A stretch of 64,000 nt of DNA, from contig JADDOH010002133.1 in the NCBI GenBank assembly GCA_016648135.1, positions 62,001 to 126,000 on the forward strand, in the 5' to 3' direction. The position numbers and the translations under genes were made by a program. How positions within the stretch are numbered: position 1 is the stretch's first letter; each line of letters starts with the position of its first letter. The notes under the pieces are model-generated. The model searched no databases. It was not told the origin of the DNA and saw nothing but the letters and a program-made list of their open reading frames with translations. This document shows, one piece after another, positions 54,972-64,000 of this stretch. Origin of the DNA: Agrypnia vestita. Lineage: Eukaryota; Arthropoda; Insecta; Trichoptera; Phryganeidae.

Positions 54972-56870
54972 TCATTTATTTGTTTATTTGGAAATATTAG
55001 CAGATATAAAATAATGATATACCTATATAAATATATGAGAGTGTAAATAGTTAATAATGAACATATTAACTTATATATACATATACACATCTATCTTGAA
55101 GTAGTACATAATAGTAATATAAGCAAGTTAAAATAAAAGACATCAAATGTAACAGTAGTGAGTAGACCATAATAAAGTAAATAACAATGACAAAGTACAG
55201 GCGGATCTCGACTTTCGAACATTCGACTTTCGCACATTTCGCTATTTCGCACATTGTCGGGCTGTGGGGTAAAGATATCCCCCTATCGCTCGCTCACAAG
55301 CAAGTGGAATTCTTGCTTGCTTCCGTCACTTTGCTTGTGAGCTAGCTAGGATAGAGATTTAGTCTTGCGCAGGAAGGAAAGATAATAATTTACCATTTAA
55401 AATATTATTAATCTTAGACAATGCTCCAAGACACCAAAATCTCTACAGAATTTATACACGGAAATCAATGTTGTGTTTCTTCTTCCCAGTACTACCTGCC
55501 TTATACAGCTTATGGACCAAACGGTGATAGCTATGTTTAAACGATAATTACATGATGTCAATAATGACTCAGGCTATCGAGGCAACTGACAGGGAAGGTG
55601 GGCCTACATTAAAAGATTTCTGGAAGAACTTCAATGTATGAAACGCAATAAACAATATTGGAGACGCATGAGACATATAGCGTGGGCTGAAATAAAAGAG
55701 TCAACCATGAAAGGTTCATGGAAACAATTTTATAAATTGTGATGAAACTCCAGAAACTAGCACAATTGATATAGTCCGCCTAATGAATGAACTAAACTTA
55801 GATGTTACCAATGAGGATGTTAATGTGATGATAAAATCTCACCCAGAACCTCTAACAAATGAATATTTAATTGAGCAACAGGAGTATGAAAATGAAATAT
55901 ATACTCTATAATGAAAGTTAGGAAGAAGAAGCTGATGAAATCATCAAGAGTGTAAGAATGAAAAATATGAATGAAGCCTTCATGCATCTTGACAAATTTT
56001 TAAAAATTATGGAAGATTGTGATCCCAATGGAGAACGCATATCTCGAATGTGTAGGCCGATCAATAAAGACATAGTATGTTATAAAATACCGTATGATGA
56101 AAAGAAAAAGAATAGTGGCAAACAATTAACTCTTGATAACTTTATAAGGGAAATATCCGCAAACCCCACTTAAACATGTCTTTTAAACCACTTTAAAGCC
56201 TTTTAAACATCATATATTTACTTGATAAATAAATATTATAAAATACATACAATTTTTTTTTTACTTCCCTTTACTTTCGAACATTCAACATTCGCACAAA
56301 TTTTCAGGAACCAATTATGTGCGAAAGTCGAGATCCGCCTGTATACGTATTACATAAATCTATTTATATCTTGCATTGCAGTAATGAAGAAATATTCAGT
56401 TATTAATCAAGTATTAATTCAATGTTGCGTCGCAAAGTTATGTTCACTTGTTATCTTAGGTGGTATAGAGACACATGATAGATATCGATGTCGGTGAACA
56501 AGTCGTTGTACATTCTCACTATGGGGGAGCGTAATCCGTAATTGGTACGAGCTACAGGAATGTGGAAGATGCACTGTGTTCCAGTAGCTCTTGCCGGGAC
56601 GTGGATGTTGATAAGGGTTAAAAGGGATGGACAATTAAATTGGTTTCGACAGATCTTGTACAAATTAACAATGTCAAGCGCTGTGCGTCTGTTTTTTTTA
56701 CTTAAGATGTTGAAGTAATTCAATGAATCTGCATAGTGCTGTCGTGGGATGTTTAACCTAAAAACTCTGAGATTACTCTGATTGAGACAGCTTTTGATAA
56801 ATTTTGAGTGATTACTTTTGTGATCGCAATCGTGATCACAGACCACGGCTTTCAGAAATCATTCTAAAAC
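54972..56870 (-). mobile_element. Jockey/CR1-type LINE 3' portion, split by a Tigger element
   Basis: 56870-56451 encodes the C-terminus (NILSKKNRRTALDIVNLYKI, INIHVPARATG), homologous to 33657-34075. The 3' UTR resumes after the inserted element and ends in a TTTA-rich run at about 54972. Confidence 0.65.
55198..56341 (+). mobile_element. Tigger/pogo-type DNA transposon, decayed, 1144 bp
   Basis: Ends CAGGCGGATCTCGACTTTCG and complement, flanked by TA (55196-55197 and 56342-56343). Transposase remains at about 55543-56173: DREGGPTLKDFWKNFNV, AWAEIKESTMKGSWKQFYKL, DIVRLMNELNLDVTNEDVNV and GKQLTLDNFIREISANP. The DDE core is deleted and several stops occur. Confidence 0.82.
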
Positions 56871-57233
56871 TTCACACGTAATATTGATTTCGAATATGCC
56901 ACCGCACCACCGAAGACTACCTGAAAAGCTCATCCAAAAATGAGTGAAGACCTTTACTAAATACTTGAATATGTTCATCTTCAGTGGTGAAAACACAACT
57001 AAGCGCCAGAATTTAAGGAAGAGCTAACATGTTCTCCCCGTATTCTGCCACTACCAGGGTCTTTCGTTCGCTTCCGTTTGCGGACTGCATTGATATTACA
57101 GGATCAGATCACTTCTTCAAGGGCACACTGCACAATATTAGGCTAAGAGTCTCCGAAGTTTAAATATAACGGATGTACTAATAAGCGTACGGTAGGGAAG
57201 GGAAGAGGAAGGGGTGGGGCAACAGAAATTATT

Positions 57234-57464
57234 TCAATTAATGTATATTATACATATAAAAATTAATGGACATGGTATTCTATCATGGGTGGAAATGGCG
57301 AACGTTACATATGTGTAAAGTGATCACTTAAGCCAACCGTACGACAGGTCGTAAGTCCTATGTACACCCATAAAGACTTCTATACCTACTCTCCCTTAAT
57401 AAAATATATATTATATATACAGTTTCGTCTCTGTGAGACATCTATAATATACATTAATTGATTA
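57234..57464. mobile_element. Miniature element with ATTAATGTATATTATAGATG ends, copy 2
   Basis: Parallels 49270-49475: GGAAATGGCGAACGTTACAT, AAGTGATCACTTAAGCCAAC, CTCTGTGAGACATCTATAAT. A partly rearranged third unit follows at 57605-57755. Confidence 0.65.
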
Positions 57465-58189
57465 TTGATGTCCCTGTGATAATAATCCAGTTCTGTTCTG
57501 AAAAATTTGGACGTACTCAAAATATTCTGAATGAAAATACTGGTAAAAAAGAAGTTTAATAAATTGAAATAATATTTCTGGCGTATACTAGTGTAATGAT
57601 AAAAATTCGATAAATTGATTGATTAATGATAGACATCATTAATCAATCAATGTATATGTATATTCTATAATATACATTGAGTGATTAATGATGTCCCTGT
57701 GACAACAATCCAGTTCTGTTCTGAAAAATTTGGACATACTCAAAATATTCTGAAAGAAATTATTTCGTTTGAGCTCTATATTAGCGCAAGTATCAAAATT
57801 CAGTATGATCATGGACCTGCGGTTGATTGCGTGTGACTACATGGATGAACTCTCTCTGTCTTTTTCGTTCTGGGGTCTCAGTCAAATGATTGATCACCCC
57901 GTTGGTGACTTTCTACGATCTCTGATCCCATGTCTTCATAGGCTGAAGACGGCAGCTACGGTTGTACGTGTACTCCGAACGTGATTAAGTTTTTGCTTTG
58001 ACAGCGTAATGTGTTTCAAAATTAAAACACGTGCGCGGTAAATCTACTCGTTTCGTTAGGCATTCTACAGCTCGATCCTCGTTCTCTTCTAATAACGTTC
58101 TTAAAAATAAAACGCTAAACGAAATAGCGTTAAACGGGGTCATTTAAACAACTAGTTAAAAGATAGCTATGTGTATGATTCTCAACTAG

Positions 58190-58500
58190 TGATACAGTCG
58201 TTCGGTGGTTCGAGTCTCATTCCAGGACACCAGGAAGATAGCCCTATTTTCATACCACAAGCTTTAAGTTTTTACTTTATTATAGATTATGGTAAGTTCA
58301 TATGTATTAATAATTAAATATAGAGTGTTTTAAGACAAAATTAAGACCGTAAAATGGAAAATATTAGTTAATATGCAATATGTAATATTAACTAACTTAA
58401 AAATAAAACAATAAGCTAATAAGAAAATGATAATTTAAATATTGTAATAATTGTCCTGCGTAGATATTGAAATGATACGTATTCCGTAGTCGCATCTCTT
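58190..58500 (+). mobile_element. tRNA-derived SINE (family S1), split copy
   Basis: B box GGTTCGAGTCTC and CATTCCAGGACACC at 58205-58233. The tail GATACGTATTCCGTAGTCGC resumes at 58473 after roughly 190 bp of unrelated AT-rich sequence. Confidence 0.6.
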
Positions 58501-58507
58501 TTAAAAT

Positions 58508-58590
58508 AATCGTTGTAGGTCACATATACACGGCAGAATATCCCAGAAAACTATACACAGAAGATTCTGAACGGCCGTGAAAACCTGATA
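58508..58590 (+). repeat. Penelope-like tail, matching 37749-37920
   Basis: GGTCACATATACACGGCAGA, then ACTATACACAGAAGATTCTG and ACGGCCGTGAAAACC equal the arm of the hairpin at 37.8 kb. The ribozyme-like part is absent. Confidence 0.6.
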
Positions 58591-58599
58591 ATATTTTTT

Positions 58600-60870
58600 T
58601 TTGATAAAATCAACTCTGGAAAAAGGTTGCGAATAACAACGGACAGAGAAATATGAAAAACAATCGGAGAGAACTTCATCTAGCAGTGTGTAGAAAACAA
58701 CTGATTATTAATGATGAATGATAATCTAGAAATATATTCTCGTAACTGCTAACTTTATATTTTTGTATATTAACCACAACGCAAGCAAGCTTTTCATTGA
58801 CCGATTTCCTGCATTTTTAATACATGCACATACCTACAATCCTTCTATTGGCCGCGTTCTGTCTACTTTATGTGTGTTCTTTCCTTTCTTTGTTCTGGAA
58901 TAATCGATAAGCGAGCTTTGTCACATATTCTTCCGCGAGCTTGTGAAAACATTTTAGATTGCCGCTCGGGGTCGTTAAAGTCGCGACTGAGAAATTCTAT
59001 TTGAAATCTCTGAACTAGGGCTTCCAATTATCCGCCGATGGATACTAACCGGTTTTCGTTAAAAAATAGTTTACGGACGTTTTACAAATTTACGGACCGA
59101 CAGACAGATGTATAGAAAGACACACAACGAAATTATTATGTTTAGATAATGATTTCTTGCAATAACAGTATCTCTATTACCTCCGTCCATGTGTCCCATA
59201 CTCATGTGAAATGTCAAATTTGGTACATATAAAATGGTACAAAATCCTGAAATTATTGTAATTTTCTGAAATTTTAAATGACCTTTTATATTCAGAACAA
59301 AAATGTTATGTATCGCATTTCAAAAGAATTTTATATTTAATTTAAATTGATGATATGTAAGGTAGCATAGCGATTTAAGTGTTTTGTGAAGTTTTCTCTA
59401 CCATACACTTATTGAAGAAAATTTATTGTTTTGTACGTCACTAAAAAGTGTTTTTATGCCATTGCCAGACTTTTGGTATTCGTAGTATATATATATATAA
59501 CGCCAGAACAATTTAAACTTTAATTTATTACGGAAAGTTACTGGACACAAATTTAGTCGGAGTACTTTTCTTAAATTTACAATAATAACTTTTTTTTTTA
59601 ATTTTAAACATGGTACAAATACAATTCATACATATTAACATATTAAATTGACTTTAATTTTGTATATAGGTACGTATGCGAGTCATTTGATAATACGGTA
59701 ATAAAAGGTAATTTGATGATGAAATGTTGAAGAATTTTGAAAACAGCTTTAAGTTTAAATGATTTATGAATTTAAGTTGGATTTAAGGAAGGTTTTATTT
59801 TTTTTAATTTGCTCTGAAAGTTTATTGATGCAGCGAATCTCGATAGGTAAATTATTTTAGTGGTTAATGGCTTTACAAATATAGTGGTTCTGCATTTGGG
59901 TTGTTTTAAATTTAGGCATTAAAATTTGGTTTCCATTTCTCTAAGTTTAAAGTAGTCCTGGTTTTCTGTAAGGTCTAGAATATTTTATACGTTATTATCC
60001 AATTTCTTAATTCGCACTTATTATCTATAGTCACTTGTCCGAAGAACACTTTTAATCACACTGTTAACTTGTTTCTCATACACTGATGTACGCTACCTAA
60101 ATCGTTCAGTACGCACTAGGAAACTTCTCACTTGTCGGTTGGTACTCGCACGATATTTATCGCGCATCATCGGCTTACAACGCAATGGCCACACTGTTTT
60201 TCGCAACGGTTTTGTCGCTGGTAATGACGCATTAGTCAAATGTTAATCAAAACTGAAAGTGTAGCAGCTGGAAGGTTTTCTTTTATAGAAAAAATATTTC
60301 GAGTTTCGAAAACTAACGAGATGAGTCATTTCGAGAGGTTTCGATAAATATGTAATATTATTTCTGATTCTGGTATCTCGTTACAATATAATCAGTACTC
60401 GGTTAGCCGAGTTAAATAAATTAATTTCTTTTTTAACTAGTTTAGAAACCCTGCTCTAAACATTAAATTTGCAGCAAGTCCATAAAGTAGGAAGCATTCC
60501 AATTATTATAATACCCGTAAAATTCCACACTTTATGATGTACAAATAAATTATTTTCGAAGGTTAACTTATTTATGATTCCATGGAACCGCTGGAAATTC
60601 CACAAATGTTGTTAACACATTGTTTAGATTTGATTGAATTATTTTTACGAAAAATTGGGTGCGTGTACCTATGTGAGCGCGTCAGAAGTTATATTTCTCT
60701 GGCGTAAATAAAATAAACAGAGCATCACCGCTTCTAAATGCAGACGAATTTGTGAGGAAGCGCGAAATAAACCAGCCGCAAGAACTGACAACTAAAGAGG
60801 CATCTGCAGACTACAGATCCCTGTTCTACGTCGACAAAGAGACAGTCGCAAAAAAAGAAAAGCTCGACTA
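58600..60870. other. Intergenic sequence, mostly unassigned
   Basis: Possible decayed LINE C-terminus on the minus strand at 59780-59960 (NLPIEIRCINKL). An ACCGACAGACAGATGTATAG run near 59095 belongs to the family at 382. A less AT-rich block at 60040-60250 has no coding signal. Confidence 0.35.
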
Positions 60871-60879
60871 ACAATCTAT

Positions 60880-61660
60880 ACTAATATATAAAGATTGTAA
60901 GTTTGGATGTAGGAGGTAATCTCAGAAACTACTCGTCCGATTTCAAAAATCCTTTCACCAATATTTAGAATGGACTTTTAGGGTGGTGATACATTATCCA
61001 TTTAAAATAAAAGGGCATTTCGTGGTAACCTTTCTTACAAATAAAGTCGACGAAAAAACGGCCAAACGAATGCTTTTTTTACGAACCTTAGCCTTAGCAG
61101 TAAAAGATAAATGAATACTTTCTGTAGAGAAGTTGTAGAACTCAAAAAGGCCTACAAAAATTTCTACGATCACATATATCTATATTTTAAGGTTAATTCA
61201 CAAAATGATAAAATATATATTTAAAATTAATTTTAACCTATCGGGGGTAATTTAAATAGGTACTATTACATTTTCATCGAAATAAATTTGTTTATCGTCA
61301 GGAAAATTTTAGGTAGATAAAAATTGCCTTTTACACAACATTGTTGGGACGAGTAGTTGAGATTGTATTGATTTTTCATTGATACTCTAATAGTCTCAAA
61401 ATGAATTCCACGCAGGCGAAACCGCGGGCACAAATATATATATAAAGAAGTAAATTTGGATGTAGGAGGTAATCTCCGAACTACTATTCGATTTCAAAAA
61501 TTCTTTCAGCAATATTTAGAACGGACTTTCAGTGGTGATCTATTTTACAATTAAAGTCGGCGGAACAATGGTTGAGTGATGCTTATATAGAGAAGTTGTA
61601 GAACTCAAAAATTTCTATAAAAAAGTCCACGACGATATATCGATAAAATATGACTAAAAG
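60880..61660 (+). repeat. Two head-to-tail copies of a dispersed insect repeat
   Basis: TGGATGTAGGAGGTAATCTC starts both copies (about 60904 and 61450). The first ends CACGCAGGCGAAACCGCGGG at about 61430. This GGCGAA-CCGCGGGC end is common in Lepidoptera. Confidence 0.6.
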
Positions 61661-61689
61661 TTACTAAAAATCTATGCATGCGAAGCATA

Positions 61690-62050
61690 AATTAAAAAAT
61701 AGCTTTATTTTAGAGTATCACAACATGTTTCGGAAATCTCCATTTCCTTCTTCAGGTGAGTGTAAACTAAAGTGTGTGGGAGTGAATATCGTGTGTATGG
61801 GTTGCGGATTCAGAACTGGAGTGGTTATCTTGTTGGCGAGAGAGAGGGAACACTTTGGAAAGGGTGAAGTTTTTTGTGATTTTCAAGTGTTTCTAAATTA
61901 TTTTGTTGTAGATGTGTATATTTGTATTGTTGAATGTGTGGTTGTTTTCTATGTCATGGTTAGCATAATCTGAAAACAAATTATTAGCGTGGCATATTCT
62001 ATACTCTTTGAATCTAGTTTCTATTGATCTGCCTGTTCGACCTGTACATA
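61690..62050 (-). pseudogene. Penelope-like element 3' end: GIY-YIG scrap and hammerhead-like core
   Basis: The minus strand from 62050 reads YICTGRTGRSIETRFKEYRI then CHANNLFSDYANHD, the TGRS-ETR-KEH motif of GIY-YIG endonucleases at the C-terminus of Penelope-type proteins. Further on, CTGAAGA, a 6-bp stem (GGAAAT-GGAG-ATTTCC) and GAAAC at about 61708-61757 form a hammerhead-like core. Confidence 0.65.
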
Positions 62051-62149
62051 TATACTACAGAGTAATTTGTTAGCGTTTTTCGACATATTATTTTCTAATT
62101 GTTTTTCAATTGAATTGTCCACGCACAAAGCTGGTTTTTGAAAAGCTAG

Positions 62150-62560
62150 ACTAGTTATTCAATTTAAAGACACACTGTGGAACACTTTTACAAAGCATGT
62201 ACCTACTATGCAATATACTCCGACCAGATGAACCTGTCCAAAGTTTCCAAATTTCCTCAGCGAGCCAGGACCACTTGTTACTTGATTTACGGCCCCATTC
62301 AGTTGCCCCGCATTGTGCTGGTGGGGAGCAGACTAATGCTCCACGTCCCCCGGGCACAGTGTAGTAAAGTATAAGTTGTTAAGGGCTGGACTCCACTCGG
62401 CCGCAATTCTGTCAACCTTTTTGCGAGTTGGATTAACTCCGCCAGACAATTGTGTTGTTGGTCTCGGTAGCAGGGATCGATTCATAATAATTCTACATTC
62501 AAAATCATTCGGGTCTATTTTCATCGGTTCGCGGTATTCTAACAATTATGTCTTGACCTC
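62150..62560. other. Unassigned, unusually open sequence
   Basis: Overlapping open frames on both strands (for example minus IIMNRSLLPRPTTQLSGGVN) in locally GC-richer DNA. No domain, start or splice pattern convinces. Possibly a transposon ORF remnant. Confidence 0.25.
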
Positions 62561-62568
62561 ATTTAAAC

Positions 62569-63333
62569 TTCCTTTCTTTTAACTCGTGACGTCTGTTTGC
62601 TTGATTGACGAAAAAACTTTGGATCGATTTTTAACCCTTTTCCCGTGATCCAATCGAGCTGAAACTTTGCAAGCAGACTCGTGGTGACGATAAAAATGAT
62701 CTTTCTGAAATTTTCGTTAAAAAATTTAATAATTATAGTATAATTTTGGATTTTTAGAAATTTTAATGGTTTTTTAAAATTGGAAACCATACAAATGTTT
62801 GATTACTACCAACAGCGGCCTGGCGACGTCACGGAATATTTAAAATTTGAATTACTCCGTCGGTATAATAGGTTAATCACTTCGAATTTCGAAAAATAGT
62901 CTGATTCTGACTATTTAAAATCATTTTGACGCTAGAAATTCATAAGGTACGATATTGCTGATAATTGAATCTATCATAATCTTGATTAAATTGACTAACA
63001 AATGTTTTTAGAATTTAATCTGGCTTATGTTATATGTTTTATTCGTCTTTAATTGGTATTATGTTATATGATTGGATTATGTGATATGATTAGATTATGT
63101 TATATGTTTTAATTCGTCTTTAGTTGTTAAGATTTTCATTCGCCAAAAGGAATGTAAGAGAATAAAACGAAAAGAAAATTCAAATGGAGATAAAGAGATA
63201 TTTCTAGAGATTTTTGACATAGATATTTGTCTAGACATGTCTCATTTTCAGTCAATCAATTATTTAATTACATGATGGTAAACTTATTTTAAAAAGAGAG
63301 GGAGTAAAATAAAAACTTGGTTTATATGGGTTA
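62569..63333 (-). repeat. Dispersed repeat family R1, copy 4 (long form, inverted)
   Basis: The right end TTTCTTTTAACTCGTGACGT at 62574 and the left end AAAAACTTGGTTTATATGGG at 63310 bracket 765 bp, against about 315 bp in the other copies. The extra 450 bp (62830-63290) contains a tandem GATTATGTTATATG motif and no coding. Confidence 0.6.
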
Positions 63334-63548
63334 TTTTTTAATTTTTATTTTTATTTTATTAAAGAATTAATGTTACTTTTACGGTCGTTGGACATATTAA
63401 TGTGTTAAATAAAACGGATATGTTATACAAATCGTATATTTCACTGAGAAGAAAATCTCGAAGTTTATTATTATTTTTTTTTTTACAAAAAGTAGACCCG
63501 TTGACGGTCTGTTTGTATAGAAATAATGCAAGTGGACATGTAGATAAT

Positions 63549-63640
63549 AGTGATGTCATTTTTTGAGCATTCGCAAATGCGAATGCGAATATCTGCTACC
63601 GACATTCGCGAATGCGAATGCGAATACGAATGTTGTTTTT
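63549..63640 (+). repeat. hAT-type left end
   Basis: TAGTGATGTCATTTTTTGAG followed by GCGAATGCGAATA repeats resembles the element at 36029. The right end would lie beyond the window. Confidence 0.45.
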
Positions 63641-64000
63641 TTTTTAATTTGGCGCCATTTATGTATGGCTTAGCGGCTCAGTTTCGCGCGAGGCGCGTTC
63701 CGTTTGCATCCTGTTCCGAGAATTTCCGAGTTGATCTAATAGAAGCGTATAGAATAATTTTGTTTTTGTTTGTTTAATGTGTTTTCTTATAAAACATAAT
63801 TTATTTATAGTTTGTAATTGAAGAACATGGTGTTTGTTTGATTTCTGTTTTTAGTTTCGTTCAGAAGATGATTACCTACCATTAAAAACTTATGTAAAGA
63901 CTGATAAAAGTTTCAGAGAAGAATTCTTTTTTGTTTGTTTACATTGAATTATTATATTTTTTGTTGTCTAAGTTCTAATGAGAAGTTAATTGTTATTTAG

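Overview
This is AT-rich eukaryotic DNA with split genes and dense transposon debris. It is almost certainly insect and plausibly lepidopteran. The evidence is an interstitial (TTAGG)n tract, RTE, jockey and Penelope-like retroelement debris of insect type, dispersed repeats of a kind common in moths and butterflies (for example the one ending near 61432), and a Methuselah-type receptor exon. The order is inference only.

Two host genes can be supported. (1) MSH4, the meiotic MutS homologue, lies on the minus strand from 20636 leftwards and runs off the left edge. I traced 18 coding exons (about 819 codons). Every intron phase is compatible and no frame is broken. The ATPase domain (Walker A, Walker B, Thr-Thr-His-Phe switch) is in the exons at 3479-83. 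One intron uses a GC donor, and the Walker B region has Cys in place of the usual Gly. (2) A Methuselah-like GPCR starts on the plus strand at 27210. Only the signal peptide and the N-terminal part of the ectodomain are visible (27210-27677), and no later exon could be recognised in the remaining 36 kb. The two genes are divergent, about 6.6 kb apart. The 650 bp before the receptor start is a tandem duplication of about 330 bp.

The rest is mobile-element sediment, often nested. Retroelements: one long 5'-truncated jockey/CR1-type LINE (9326-11890), many RTE-type 3' ends (5.1, 6.3, 19.5, 29.2, 29.8-30.4, 30.7, 31.2, 35.1-35.7, 44.1, 46.6 and 48.0 kb), other LINE tails, Penelope-like 3' ends with hammerhead-like ribozyme cores (30.6, 34.4, 37.8, 42.8 and 61.7 kb), and a probable solo LTR (43.1 kb). 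DNA elements: hAT-type elements with near-perfect 8-bp target duplications (2.5, 31.8, 36.0, 44.6 and 52.5 kb), a decayed Tigger/pogo element (55.2-56.3 kb), mariner relics (16.8 and 39.3 kb), a piggyBac-type transposase relic (13.4 kb), TTAA-flanked miniature elements, foldback elements, and several tRNA-derived SINE families.

The most unusual item is a roughly 0.73-kb TTAA-flanked element (32937-33659 and 53618-54353, with a short derivative at 31962-32150). It carries arrays of palindromic GCATGC-type motifs and, on the minus strand, a MADF-like DNA-binding segment.
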